Shown: positions 43,192 to 52,524, counted from the stretch's first letter. The stretch is DNA of 64,000 nt from Chryseobacterium glaciei (GCF_001648155.1 NZ_CP015199.1:868001-932000), one strand, 5' to 3'. Notes: generated by a model from the letters alone, not told the origin. Numbers and translations: made by a program.

Positions 43192-44397
43192 ATGGAACTT
43201 ATTCACAGAAACTTAGCGATCGGAATTCACGATGCTTTACAAGAAACATTTTTCGAGAAAAATAAATACGCTGATAAAGTAATCGAAAGACTTTTAAAAG
43301 CTCACAGAAAATGGGGAAGCCAAGACAGAGCCGTTGTTTCTGAGATTTTCTATAATATCATCCGTTGGAAAAAACGTCTGGAATATTATATGGGAGAAGG
43401 CGTAAAACCTGATAATATTTACAAACTGATTATCGCCTATTTACTTTGGAGCAAAACAAATTATAAAAGATTTGAAGAATTCGAAGGTGTAAAAATCGCT
43501 GATATCACAACTAAACTTAAAAAAGGAACTGTTCCTACCAAAGCAATCGAATATTCTATTCCTGAATGGTTGGTTGAGACTTTGGAAAGAGAGTTAGGTC
43601 CAATTTGGGAAAAAGAAATGAAAGCTCTGAATGAGCGCGCTCCTACCGTTTTAAGAGCGAATGCTTTAAAAACTACACCAAGAGAACTTATTTCTGACCT
43701 AGAATCTGATAATATCGTTTCTTATACTGTAAAAAATTATCCAGATGCGGTACAATTGGAAGAGAAAAAGAATGTTTTTCTTACAACTGCTTTTAAAGAC
43801 GGATTATTTGAAGTTCAGGATGCTACTTCACAAAAAATCGGATATTTCCTTGATGTAAAAGAAGGACAAAGAGTTGTGGATGCTTGTGCAGGTGCAGGTG
43901 GAAAAACACTTCATTTAGCTGCTTTGATGGGTAATAAAGGACAAATTATCGCTTTAGATATCTACGAATGGAAATTAGCTGAGCTAAAGCGTCGTGCAAA
44001 AAGAGCCGGAGCTCACAACATTGAAACCCGTATGATTGCTGACAATAAAGTAATCAAACGTCTTCATGAGAAAGCTGACAGATTGTTGATTGATGCGCCA
44101 TGTTCAGGTCTAGGAGTTTTGAAAAGAAACCCTGACAGTAAATGGAAAATCGACCAAGATTTTATCGATAGAATTAAAAAAGAACAACAGCAAATTCTTC
44201 AGGATTATTCTAAAATTCTTAAAAAAGGTGGAAAAATGGTGTACGCAACATGTTCTATTCTACCTTCTGAGAACAACTTGCAAGTTGAAGAATTCTTGAA
44301 AAACAATGCAGATTTCAAAATGGTTAAAGAAGATAAAGTAATGCCAAGCGAAGGGTATGATGGATTCTACATGGCTTTGATCGAAAGACTTGCTTAA
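43192..44397 (+). CDS. RsmB/NOL1-NOP2-Sun family RNA cytosine-C5 methyltransferase
   Basis: A 401-residue enzyme. An N-terminal helical part (about 1-140) resembles the NusB-like region of RsmB. The SAM-dependent domain shows VVDACAGAGGKTLHLAALM, LIDAPCSGLGVLKRNPDSKW (catalytic Cys in PCSG) and YATCSILPSENNLQVEEF (second Cys in TCS). It methylates cytosine-5 in rRNA, most likely 16S C967, though other NSUN targets are possible. Confidence 0.93.
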   Translation: MELIHRNLAIGIHDALQETFFEKNKYADKVIERLLKAHRKWGSQDRAVVSEIFYNIIRWKKRLEYYMGEGVKPDNIYKLIIAYLLWSKTNYKRFEEFEGVKIADITTKLKKGTVPTKAIEYSIPEWLVETLERELGPIWEKEMKALNERAPTVLRANALKTTPRELISDLESDNIVSYTVKNYPDAVQLEEKKNVFLTTAFKDGLFEVQDATSQKIGYFLDVKEGQRVVDACAGAGGKTLHLAALMGNKGQIIALDIYEWKLAELKRRAKRAGAHNIETRMIADNKVIKRLHEKADRLLIDAPCSGLGVLKRNPDSKWKIDQDFIDRIKKEQQQILQDYSKILKKGGKMVYATCSILPSENNLQVEEFLKNNADFKMVKEDKVMPSEGYDGFYMALIERLA

Positions 44398-44426
44398 ACA
44401 TTAGCTTAACATTATCAAAATACATA

Positions 44427-44456
44427 AACTACTCTATTTTTGGAGTAGTTTTTTGT
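44427..44456 (+). terminator. Terminator after the methyltransferase gene
   Basis: AAACTACTC (44427-44435) pairs with GAGTAGTTT (44443-44451), then T run. Confidence 0.85.
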
Positions 44457-44612
44457 TGTTTTCAATTAAAATTTAGAAAATAAAAATCATACAAATTCGT
44501 TTAAAAAATTAATATTTTTTATTGAGGTGTAACTTTCACATTGTCATTTCATACCTATTCATCAAAAGCTATTTTCAAAATTCACAAAGTTGATATTATG
44601 TTAACTAAATTT

Positions 44613-44620
44613 TATCTTTG
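44613..44620 (+). promoter_or_regulatory. -7 box (TAtcTTTG) for the PNGase F-like gene
   Basis: TATCTTTG lies 18 bases before ATG 44639. Confidence 0.5.
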
Positions 44621-44638
44621 TGATAAACCTACCCTATT

Positions 44639-46306
44639 ATGTACAAAAGAATTTTATTAAGTTTTCTTTCTGTCTTTTTATTTTGTTTGACGTTTGCTCA
44701 GACATACGAAATCCAATACATCAGTTCTTACAACGGAAAAGTGTTGATTGACCAGACTCCTACTTTAGTTTGGGCTAATGAAAAGGAAAATTTCATATTA
44801 AATAATAAAATCAGAGAACAAAAAAGCGATTATCCTTTTGAAATAACGAAAATTGAAAAACCATCAAACACCATTATTTCTTATGGATTTTTAAAGCCTA
44901 ACGAAATTATTTCAACGTCTGATGTAGAATCTATAGGAAAACAAACTTTCGAACTGACGAATGAAACGAAAAAAATTCTTGGTTATAATTGCAAAAAAGC
45001 GGTTACAAAAATCAATTCAAACACCATTGAAGTTTGGTATACAAATGATTTAAAAATCAAAGGTGGGCCGTCAACTTTAGGTCAAAACTTAGGACTGGTA
45101 TTGGAAGTTGAGCGTAATAAAAACTCAGTGATAACAGCTAATTCAATTAAAAAAGTTAAGAAAACAGATATTGAAACTTTATTAAAAGGTTCCATAAATT
45201 CTACGGATTTATTAGGCTATAAAGATCTTCTTTGGAAAAGCAGATTTACAACCTTAAAAGTTTTTGAAAACGAAACCATTAATTTTTCTGATCAATCAAA
45301 ATCAGATGAACAAATAAAAAGATTCGCCAACGGAACAATTATACTTAAAAAAATTAAGTTCCCAAAAATTTCAGAAGGTGAACTTATTTTTGCTGAACTT
45401 AAGCAACAATCCAATGGCGACGCTTACGACAGAACCGGAACAGTTTTCTTTATTCCACAGGATAAATCACAATCTTTCTTTGATGGATTAGAAAAAGGAG
45501 CAAAAACACTTCCTCTTTATGACAACGGTAACGGAAAACAGTATTACGGGATAACTTCAACCGAAAATTATACTCCCGCAACGGAAATGATGAGATTTTT
45601 CACCGCTTTCGGAACTCAAAAATTTAATCATATTGAATTAAAAGGAAAAACATGGCAAACGATCACGCCTTACCGTCAGGATATCACCGAATTGAAACCT
45701 TCTCTTTCCGAAAAAGAACTTTGGATCGGTACTTTTATCGGTAACTACGACAAAGGTGGTCACAAAGTGAGTTTAGAAATAACGATTCACAAAAGCGATC
45801 AGACCGTGAATAAAAATAACACTGTCATTCCACTTTTTAATACATTAAATATTATGGAAATGGCGGGACAGGATTATTCCACCATGTTCAATAACGATAA
45901 AGGGCTTTTTGTAGAATTTACCTTACAAAAAGATTTGAAAAATGCACAGTTAAAATATACAACTACAGGCCACGGCGGCTGGGAAAACGGAGACGAATTC
46001 GTTCCTAAAGCTAATTCCATCTTTCTGGACGGAAAAATGTCGTTTTCTTTTGTTCCATGGAGATCAGATTGCGGATCTTACCGTTTGTACAATCCTGCAT
46101 CAGGAAATTTCCCGGACGGACTTTCATCATCAGACTTAAGTAGATCAAACTGGTGCCCTGGAACGGTTACCAATCCAAACTTCATTCCTCTTGGAGATCT
46201 AAAAGCAGGAAAGCACACCATTCAGGTAAAAATACCTCAGGGACCAACGGAAGGAACAAGTTTCAGTTCGTGGAATGTATCAGGTGTTTTACTAGGTTCC
46301 CAATAA
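44639..46306 (+). CDS. PNGase F-like peptide-N-glycosidase with GLPGLI-like N-terminal domain
   Basis: A 555-residue exported protein (signal peptide ending LTFAQ). Residues about 22-180 form a beta domain with GGPSTLGQNLGLVLEVE, resembling GLPGLI proteins and perhaps the bowl domain of PNGase F-II. Residues about 200-555 match the two jelly-roll domains of PNGase F: AYDRTGTVFF aligns with the WDR segment carrying catalytic Asp60 (here Asp264), TGHGGWENGDEF supplies acidic residues, and WRSDCGSYRL plus SRSNWCPGTV match the C-terminal domain. It should release N-glycans from glycoproteins in or outside the periplasm. Alignment to PNGase F is from memory. Confidence 0.85.
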   Translation: MYKRILLSFLSVFLFCLTFAQTYEIQYISSYNGKVLIDQTPTLVWANEKENFILNNKIREQKSDYPFEITKIEKPSNTIISYGFLKPNEIISTSDVESIGKQTFELTNETKKILGYNCKKAVTKINSNTIEVWYTNDLKIKGGPSTLGQNLGLVLEVERNKNSVITANSIKKVKKTDIETLLKGSINSTDLLGYKDLLWKSRFTTLKVFENETINFSDQSKSDEQIKRFANGTIILKKIKFPKISEGELIFAELKQQSNGDAYDRTGTVFFIPQDKSQSFFDGLEKGAKTLPLYDNGNGKQYYGITSTENYTPATEMMRFFTAFGTQKFNHIELKGKTWQTITPYRQDITELKPSLSEKELWIGTFIGNYDKGGHKVSLEITIHKSDQTVNKNNTVIPLFNTLNIMEMAGQDYSTMFNNDKGLFVEFTLQKDLKNAQLKYTTTGHGGWENGDEFVPKANSIFLDGKMSFSFVPWRSDCGSYRLYNPASGNFPDGLSSSDLSRSNWCPGTVTNPNFIPLGDLKAGKHTIQVKIPQGPTEGTSFSSWNVSGVLLGSQ

Positions 46307-46312
46307 AACAAA

Positions 46313-46341
46313 ACCTTCTTGCAATGGGATTGCAAGAAGGT
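46313..46341. terminator. Hairpin after the PNGase F-like gene
   Basis: Perfect 13-bp stem ACCTTCTTGCAAT (46313-46325) with ATTGCAAGAAGGT (46329-46341). It is not followed by a T run, so termination is less certain. The rest of the 319-base gap to asnB is AT-rich, with only the -7 box noted below. Confidence 0.5.
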
Positions 46342-46597
46342 AAAAACACAAATGATGAAAAAAAATTATTTCGAGCCACAAAGTAAGGGCAAAAATTCGT
46401 ATAATTAATTAACATAGATTAATAAATATTTCATTTTTATTTCGTATGTAATAATGAATTAATATGTAGATGTGAAAAATATTAATCAAAATCGCCATAA
46501 TCAATGGATTTAATTAATATTTTACCGTTAAACAATTTATTAAGTTAAAATTTTTCACATTTATGTATTTTTTGTTGTTATTTTTAAATTACAATTC

Positions 46598-46605
46598 TAT
46601 TTTTG
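46598..46605 (+). promoter_or_regulatory. -7 box (TAttTTTG) for asnB
   Basis: TATTTTTG lies 20 bases before ATG 46626, with TTG triplets about 22 bases upstream that could be the -33 element. Confidence 0.6.
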
Positions 46606-46625
46606 CTTTAAATAAATGATAAAAA

Positions 46626-48296
46626 ATGTGTGGAATCGTATGTTTGTTTGATGCAAAACAAAAAACCGAAATATTAAGACCTCAAGTTTTAGAAATGTCA
46701 AAAAAAATCCGTCACAGAGGTCCGGACTGGAGTGGCGTGTTTCAAAATGAAAAAGTAGTTTTCTCTCACGAAAGACTTGCTATTGTAGATCCTACTTCAG
46801 GAAAGCAGCCTTTATTTACCAAAGACGGAAATGTTGTTTTAGCCGTAAACGGAGAGATTTATAACCATAGAGAATTAAAGGAAGAATTTCCTGATTATGA
46901 ATTTCAAACTCAGTCAGATTGCGAAGTTATTTTAGCTCTTTATAGAAAATACGGAAAAAATTTCATCGAAAAACTAAATGGAATTTTCGCTTTTGCTCTT
47001 TATGACATAGAAAATGATGTTTATCTGATCGCCCGTGATCATATGGGAATCTGTCCATTATATCAAGGTTGGGACAAAAACGGAAACTATTATGTAGCTT
47101 CTGAACTAAAAGCTTTAGAAGGAGTTTGTAAAACTATTGAAACTTTTTTACCCGGACATTTTCTTTTCAGCCCGGATGGGACTGAACTTCAACAGTGGTA
47201 CACAAGAGACTGGGAAAGTTTTGATAATGTAAAAGATAACGAAACTGATATTTCGAAAATCAGAAAAGGACTTGAAGATGCCGTTCACAGACAATTAATG
47301 AGTGATGTTCCTTACGGAGTGCTTCTTTCAGGAGGTTTGGATTCGTCTGTTATTTCTGCAATTACTGCAAAATTTGCAAGACAAAGAATTGAAAGTGGTG
47401 ACACTCAGGAAGCCTGGTATCCAAGATTACACAGTTTTGCCGTTGGTTTGGTAGGTTCACCTGATTTGATTGCGGCAAAAAAAGCGGCAGAACATATCGG
47501 ATCAATTCATCATGAAGTTAATTTTACTGTTCAGGAAGGTCTGGATGCAGTTCGTGATGTAATTTATCATCTGGAAACTTATGATGTGACGACCATCAGA
47601 GCTTCTACCCCGATGTATCTTTTGGCAAGAGTTATTAAATCAATGGGAATAAAAATGGTACTTTCCGGTGAAGGTTCCGATGAATTATTCGGTGGATATT
47701 TGTATTTCCATAAAGCTCCGAACGCAAAAGAATTCCATGATGAAACGGTAAGAAAATTAGGAAAACTTCACCTTTACGATTGCCTGAGAGCCAACAAAGC
47801 GTTGATGAGCTGGGGAATTGAGGGTCGTGTACCTTTCTTAGATAAGGAATTCATGGATATTGCAATGGCCGTGAACCCAAAAGATAAAATGATCAACGTT
47901 GCCGAAGGAAAAATTGAAAAATGGGTTTTAAGAAAAGCATTTGAAGATCTACTTCCTGAATCTATTGCTTGGAGACAAAAAGAGCAGTTCTCGGACGGCG
48001 TTGGCTATTCATGGATCGACACTTTAAAAGAAGTTGCCGAAAAAGAAGTTTCTGACGAAATGATGACGAATGCCAAATTCAGATTCCCGCTAAACACTCC
48101 TCAAAACAAAGAAGAATACCGTTACAGAAAAATTTTTGAAGAACATTTCCCAAGTGAAACGGCTGCAGCTACTGTTCCATCTGTTCCATCTGTTGCTTGC
48201 TCAAGCCCAATTGCTTTGGAATGGGACGAGGCTTTCAAAAAAATGAACGATCCGAGCGGAAGATCTGTAAAGGTTCACGAAACTTCATATGAATAA
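46626..48296 (+). CDS. asnB: Asparagine synthetase B (glutamine-hydrolysing)
   Basis: At 556 residues it matches AsnB length. MCGIVCLFD gives the N-terminal nucleophile Cys2 of the class II glutaminase; RHRGPDWSG and AVNGEIYNHREL complete that domain (1-200). The synthetase domain has the PP-loop VLLSGGLDSSVISA, LSGEGSDELFGGY and EGRVPFLDKEF. It converts aspartate, glutamine and ATP to asparagine in the cytoplasm. A telomere-like heptamer array begins 3 bases after the stop. Confidence 0.97.
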   Translation: MCGIVCLFDAKQKTEILRPQVLEMSKKIRHRGPDWSGVFQNEKVVFSHERLAIVDPTSGKQPLFTKDGNVVLAVNGEIYNHRELKEEFPDYEFQTQSDCEVILALYRKYGKNFIEKLNGIFAFALYDIENDVYLIARDHMGICPLYQGWDKNGNYYVASELKALEGVCKTIETFLPGHFLFSPDGTELQQWYTRDWESFDNVKDNETDISKIRKGLEDAVHRQLMSDVPYGVLLSGGLDSSVISAITAKFARQRIESGDTQEAWYPRLHSFAVGLVGSPDLIAAKKAAEHIGSIHHEVNFTVQEGLDAVRDVIYHLETYDVTTIRASTPMYLLARVIKSMGIKMVLSGEGSDELFGGYLYFHKAPNAKEFHDETVRKLGKLHLYDCLRANKALMSWGIEGRVPFLDKEFMDIAMAVNPKDKMINVAEGKIEKWVLRKAFEDLLPESIAWRQKEQFSDGVGYSWIDTLKEVAEKEVSDEMMTNAKFRFPLNTPQNKEEYRYRKIFEEHFPSETAAATVPSVPSVACSSPIALEWDEAFKKMNDPSGRSVKVHETSYE

Positions 48297-48298
48297 AA

Positions 48299-48393
48299 GG
48301 GTTTAGGGTTTAGGGTTTAGGGTTTAGGAAAATAAAATTTAAAACAGTAAGCTAAAAACCTAATTCCTAAGCCCTGAATCCTATTACCTAACA
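48299..48393. repeat. Inverted heptamer array 3, telomere-like (GGGTTTA / CCTnnnn)
   Basis: Four exact GGGTTTA units plus GG (48299-48328) are followed by a 30-base AT-rich centre and then CCTAATT, CCTAAGC, CCTGAAT, CCTATTA, CCTAACA (48359-48393), a degenerate complementary heptamer series. It starts directly after asnB and precedes its terminator. Confidence 0.85.
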
Positions 48394-48405
48394 ATAAAAT
48401 TTATC

Positions 48406-48432
48406 AATCCTGTAGCGATACAGGATTTTCTT
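48406..48432 (+). terminator. Terminator of asnB
   Basis: AATCCTGTA (48406-48414) pairs with TACAGGATT (48419-48427), then TTCTTTT. Confidence 0.75.
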
Positions 48433-48497
48433 TTGAAAAACTAATAATAAATTGATATAATTTAACTGACAATCAAAAATATTATCTAATAAATAAT

Positions 48498-48505
48498 TAT
48501 ATTTG
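48498..48505 (+). promoter_or_regulatory. -7 box (TAtaTTTG) for the gene at 48532
   Basis: TATATTTG lies 26 bases before ATG 48532. Confidence 0.5.
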
Positions 48506-48531
48506 GAAAACGAAAAATCAATTTTATAAAA

Positions 48532-49344
48532 ATGAGAAGAAACATTACTATCTTTTTTGCTTTATTATCTATAACTTTTACCTTTGGTCAGGGTAAATTT
48601 GGTAAATATCTTAACTCAAAAAAACTTGCTTTAACATACAAAAGCGTAAAGGATAATGAAAAGGATGATTATTATCAACAATTCTATTGGCTTGCAAAAG
48701 CTGAACAGCTAAAAACATATCCACACCTTAAGGATGTAAAGCCTAAGGTTTTGTATGAGTTTGTGAAAAAAGTAAATCCTCAAAATCCAACAAAAAAACT
48801 GGATGCAAGAGGTAAAGAATTAAGAGCAACAGCAGAATTATCTTTAAATCAATATTTTAAAAATAAAAATTTCGAGAACAATAATGTCTTAATGCTAAAC
48901 CTGGAAACTTATTGTGATCCTTCTCAAGGAGAATATTTCACAAAAGTAGATCCGGAAAAAATCAAGGAATTGGTACCAAAAGAATTATTTGCATTCAACT
49001 CATTGAACAAAAAAACTCAGGAAGAGAAGACTTATTATCTTTGGATCAACAAGAAAAAAGATGATTTCAATATTGTAGACATCATTCCTGAAGAGAAAGA
49101 AAACAAAACTTTCTATGCAAGAGTGAAACAATATCTTCCAAGTTATAAATTCTCTAAATATGTACCTTCAGTTAAAAAAGGAACGAAAACAGATAAAACT
49201 GACGTAGATTTTTACTACATCATGCCTTTTGAACAGAATACTGATAACATTGAATACAAAACAACGGATTTCAAAACTTACGAACTAAGCCAGTATAGAA
49301 AAGCTGGTGACGAGTGGAAAGGAGTAGAAAAACCTAGAAAATAA
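48532..49344 (+). CDS. Exported protein of unknown function
   Basis: A 270-residue protein with a signal peptide (MRRNITIFFALLSITFTFG, cleavage near FGQ). The mature part is Lys-rich, alpha-helical at first (ATAELSLNQYFKNKNF) and then beta-rich, ending VDFYYIMPFEQNTDNIEYK. No catalytic motif or family recognised. Own promoter and terminator. Probably periplasmic or surface-exposed. Confidence 0.82.
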   Translation: MRRNITIFFALLSITFTFGQGKFGKYLNSKKLALTYKSVKDNEKDDYYQQFYWLAKAEQLKTYPHLKDVKPKVLYEFVKKVNPQNPTKKLDARGKELRATAELSLNQYFKNKNFENNNVLMLNLETYCDPSQGEYFTKVDPEKIKELVPKELFAFNSLNKKTQEEKTYYLWINKKKDDFNIVDIIPEEKENKTFYARVKQYLPSYKFSKYVPSVKKGTKTDKTDVDFYYIMPFEQNTDNIEYKTTDFKTYELSQYRKAGDEWKGVEKPRK

Positions 49345-49349
49345 ATTAA

Positions 49350-49380
49350 AAAGTCTTGTGAAATATCGCAAGACTTTTTT
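49350..49380 (+). terminator. Terminator after the gene at 48532
   Basis: AAAGTCTTG (49350-49358) pairs with CAAGACTTT (49369-49377), then T run. Confidence 0.85.
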
Positions 49381-49547
49381 GTTGAAATCAATTCTAAATT
49401 TGCCATTCCCAAGAAATCTAAACTTAGTTTACTATTTTACATAAAATCTTTGTTTAAAAAACTTATTAAGGAATAAATATTGCTTTAAAAAGAACAATTC
49501 TTTGAACCAAAACAAATCTGGAAAGTTTCATTTTCAGTAAAAATCAT

Positions 49548-50954
49548 ATGTCAGAAGTAAGTGAACAACCCAAAACATCCATAAAAAAAATCCTTCCACT
49601 GATTCTTGCCACTGCGATTTTCATGCAGATGCTGGATTCCACAATTTTGAATACTTCCCTGCCTTCCATCGCAAAAGACCTGCAGGAGTCTCCACTTAAT
49701 ATGCAGAACGCGATCATCAGCTATGTTCTTACGTTAGCTGTTTTTATGCCGGCAAGCGGTTTCTTGGCCGATCGTTTTGGAACGAGGAAAGTTTTTATTT
49801 TTTCGTTAGTACTTTTTAGTTTGGGTTCGTTTTTTTGTGCTATTTCGCAAAACCTTACGCATTTGGTTATTGCGCGAATAATTCAAGGTGTTGGAGGAAG
49901 TTTAATGACTCCCGTCGGAAAATTAGCTTTAATTAAAACTTTCGATAAAAACGAATTATTAAAAGCAATGAATTTCGCCATCATTCCTGCATTGATTGGC
50001 CCTGTTTTAGGCCCATTGGTTGGAGGTTACATGGTAGATTATCTTTCGTGGCACTGGATTTTCTTAATTAACATCCCGTTTGGTATCATCGGAATTATTT
50101 TAGGCGTCAAATATATGCCCAACTATAAATCCGAATCCCCCGATTTCGATTTAAAAGGTTTCCTGATTTTTGCAGCAGCCTCTCTCCTACTTTCAATTTC
50201 ATTAGAACTTTTTGGAGATCTTCAAAATACAACGCCTGTTTTGGTCGTATTTATTTTAGGCTTTTTATTCATGTATTATTATTACAGACATGCAAAAAGA
50301 GGTGGAAATCCTATTTTTCCGTTAAATCTTTTTCAGGTAAGAACATTTCGTGTAGGTGTTGTAGGAAACTTAGCAACGCGAGTAGGAATCAGCGCTATTC
50401 CACTATTATTGCCATTAATGATTCAGATCGCGTACAAACAATCCGCGGTAACTTCTGGCTGGATTATCGCGCCAATGGCTTTAACCGCCATGTTTGGAAA
50501 ATCGTATGTCATTAAAATTTTAGATACATTCGGTTACAGACAAACACTGATGGTCAACACATTTATCATCGGAACATTAATCTGCTTATTGGCCATTCCA
50601 AATATTCACACTTCTTTATATTGGTTTGTACCGATTATTGCTGTTTTGGGATTTTTCAATTCGATCCAATTCACTTCAATGAATACAATTTCCATCGCTG
50701 ATTTGCGAAACTTCCAGACAAGCAGCGGAAACTCATTAATATCCGTTAATCAACAACTTGCCATTGGTTTTGGGATCGCATTTGGTTTAATTGTTTTAAA
50801 ATTATATGAAAACACAGATTTAATTGAAGGAGAAATTCACAACGCTTTCCGATACACATTTCTCACCGTTGGAATTTTAACCATTATTTCCGGTCTTGTT
50901 TTCAGAAGGCTTCATGTCTCAGATGGAAAAAATATGAAATCAAAAGAAGATTAA
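49548..50954 (+). CDS. MFS multidrug exporter, DHA2 (EmrB/QacA-like)
   Basis: A 468-residue membrane transporter. DHA2 hallmarks: FMQMLDSTILNTSLPSIAKDL in helix 1, GFLADRFGTRKVF (motif A) after helix 2, RIIQGVGGSLMTPVGKLAL (motif B) and LIGPVLGPLVGGYMVDYLSWHWIF (motif C region). About 13-14 hydrophobic segments. It exports drugs or other amphipathic compounds in exchange for protons. No EmrA-like adaptor or regulator is adjacent. Confidence 0.93.
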   Translation: MSEVSEQPKTSIKKILPLILATAIFMQMLDSTILNTSLPSIAKDLQESPLNMQNAIISYVLTLAVFMPASGFLADRFGTRKVFIFSLVLFSLGSFFCAISQNLTHLVIARIIQGVGGSLMTPVGKLALIKTFDKNELLKAMNFAIIPALIGPVLGPLVGGYMVDYLSWHWIFLINIPFGIIGIILGVKYMPNYKSESPDFDLKGFLIFAAASLLLSISLELFGDLQNTTPVLVVFILGFLFMYYYYRHAKRGGNPIFPLNLFQVRTFRVGVVGNLATRVGISAIPLLLPLMIQIAYKQSAVTSGWIIAPMALTAMFGKSYVIKILDTFGYRQTLMVNTFIIGTLICLLAIPNIHTSLYWFVPIIAVLGFFNSIQFTSMNTISIADLRNFQTSSGNSLISVNQQLAIGFGIAFGLIVLKLYENTDLIEGEIHNAFRYTFLTVGILTIISGLVFRRLHVSDGKNMKSKED

Positions 50955-50993
50955 AATTCTATATTTCATCAATTATAGTTTATATTTTTTTTG

Positions 50994-51063
50994 AAGCTAT
51001 TTCCCGCTTTCCGCTACAATCTTTTTTTTCAAAAAAGGATTTTCGCTGCAATCGGGGCTGGGT
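50994..51063 (-). ncRNA. Structured repeat, possibly Flavo-1-type RNA
   Basis: On the minus strand the element starts CCCAGCCCCGATTGCAGCG, contains the complementary pair AAAATCCTTTTTT / AAAAAAGATT, and ends GCGGGAAATAGCTTC. It shares both ends with 42293-42403. This wording is frequent in flavobacterial spacers as I remember it; the Rfam Flavo-1 link is unverified. It lies in the 369-base gap after the MFS gene. Confidence 0.4.
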
Positions 51064-51149
51064 ATTTGTCGTTATTTCAACACTCATAATCAATTCAACA
51101 TTCTCTTTGTCATTCCACAAACATCTAGACTCGAATTTTTCTACACAAT

Positions 51150-51201
51150 AAACCTAACAGGTTTTGAAAACCTGTTAGGTTTGTCTCATCACTGAGACAA
51201 A
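51150..51201. repeat. Perfect 16-bp hairpin plus adjoining short hairpin
   Basis: Arms 51150-51165 and 51167-51182 are perfectly complementary around one base (AAACCTAACAGGTTTT). A second pair, TTTGTCTCA (51180-51188) with TGAGACAAA, directly adjoins it. The core resembles the hairpin at 14091-14123. Confidence 0.7.
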
Positions 51202-51292
51202 TCTCGTTTCAAAATCTCACTTTTAAAAACTCTTAACTTCAGAACAAACCAACTACTTATCACACATCAATGCATCTGATTTTTAACTTTAA

Positions 51293-51300
51293 TAATTTTG
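51293..51300 (+). promoter_or_regulatory. -7 box (TAatTTTG) for the first pirin gene
   Basis: TAATTTTG lies 23 bases before ATG 51324; a longer frame from 51270 would begin upstream of the box. Confidence 0.5.
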
Positions 51301-51323
51301 TATCTATAAAATCAACAATTATT

Positions 51324-52199
51324 ATGGCAACTAAAAAAGTAGAAATCGTAATATCTCCAAAACCTGCACATTTCGTGGGTGACGGTTTTAGGGTGCATAA
51401 TTTTATTCCGAGTGTACAGGGATTGGATATGAAGAGAATGGATCCTTTCATTATGCTCGATTATAACTCAAAATTTCATTTTAACGGAACAGAAACACCA
51501 AGAGGAGTCGGCGTACATCCTCACAGGGGGTTTGAAACCGTAACAATAGCTTATCAAGGCAGAGTGGAACATCACGACAGCGCAGGAGGCGGTGGAATTA
51601 TCGGCGAAGGCGATGTACAATGGATGACCGCTGCAAAAGGTGTTCTCCACAAAGAATATCACGAAACCGAATGGGCAAAAACAGGCGGAATTTTCCAAAT
51701 GGTTCAGCTTTGGGTAAATCTTCCGTCAGTGTATAAAATGAGTTGCCCAAAATATCAGGCAATCAAAAATTCCGACATGGAAAAAGTTGATCTTGGTGAC
51801 AACGGATTTATAGAAATCATTGCCGGAGAATATAACGATCATAAGGGGCCTGCATTTACTTACAGTCCGGTTCATATGATGAATGCAAAATTAAAATCAG
51901 GAGGAAAAGCTAACTTCAATTTTCCTGCAAACTTTAATACCGCAGCTTTGGTTGTTGAAGGAAGTATCATCATAAACGGAAAAGAAAAAGCACCATCAGA
52001 TCATTTGGTATTATTCAAAAATGATGGTGAAAATTTCACCATTGAAGCATCTGAAGATTCAATTGTATTAATCATCAGCGGAATGCCATTAGACGAACCT
52101 ATTTATCCACATGGCCCTTTTGTAATGAATTCAAAAGAAGAAATTATGCAGGCTTTTGAGGATTATAATTTGGGGAGATTTGGATATTTGGCGGATTAA
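51324..52199 (+). CDS. Pirin family protein 1
   Basis: A 291-residue bicupin from ATG 51324 (MATKKVEIVISPKPAHFVG). Pirin metal ligands are in VGVHPHRGFETVTIAYQG and VEHHDSAGGGG, followed by GEGDVQWMTAAKGVLHKEYHE. Bacterial pirins include quercetinase-like dioxygenases and metabolic regulators; which applies here is unknown. A second pirin gene follows after a repeat-filled spacer. Confidence 0.93.
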   Translation: MATKKVEIVISPKPAHFVGDGFRVHNFIPSVQGLDMKRMDPFIMLDYNSKFHFNGTETPRGVGVHPHRGFETVTIAYQGRVEHHDSAGGGGIIGEGDVQWMTAAKGVLHKEYHETEWAKTGGIFQMVQLWVNLPSVYKMSCPKYQAIKNSDMEKVDLGDNGFIEIIAGEYNDHKGPAFTYSPVHMMNAKLKSGGKANFNFPANFNTAALVVEGSIIINGKEKAPSDHLVLFKNDGENFTIEASEDSIVLIISGMPLDEPIYPHGPFVMNSKEEIMQAFEDYNLGRFGYLAD

Positions 52200-52233
52200 T
52201 TTTTAATTATTTCTTACCTTTATAATTGAGTTT

Positions 52234-52426
52234 TTGGATAATCGCAAAGACGCAAATTTAATTAACAACTTATTATTTTAAGGCGCAAGGATTTTATCTA
52301 CGATAAAATTTATTGAGTAGAAAACAACCATCAAATTAAATAGGATTAGAAATTGAAAATCTTCGATTTTCTTGCGCCTTAAAACAGAATAATTAAAAAA
52401 TTCTTTGCGTTTTTGCGTTTATCCAA
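52234..52426. repeat. Nested palindromic repeat, copy 2 (193 bp)
   Basis: Outer arms 52234-52256 and 52404-52426 match with two mismatches in 23. Inner arms TTTTAAGGCGCAAG (about 52278-52291) and CTTGCGCCTTAAAA (about 52371-52384) are perfectly complementary. Same plan and length as 5465-5655. It fills most of the 325-base gap between the two pirin genes. Confidence 0.8.
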
Positions 52427-52524
52427 CAAAAATCTATTCAACTTTAATTTTCATTAAAGTACCATAACCATTGGAAATATTGATTACATTAGCGTAAACA
52501 AAAATTGAAAAAACAACTTTAGCC

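Noticed and set aside
46153-46386. Rightward 77-residue frame at the end of the PNGase F-like gene
   Set aside because: Out-of-frame overlap with a gene of strong family match; it has no support of its own.
48299-48328. GGGTTTA repeats read as a eukaryotic telomere or contamination
   Set aside because: The repeats sit between bacterial genes in continuous sequence and are followed by a degenerate complementary series, like three other spacers with different heptamers.
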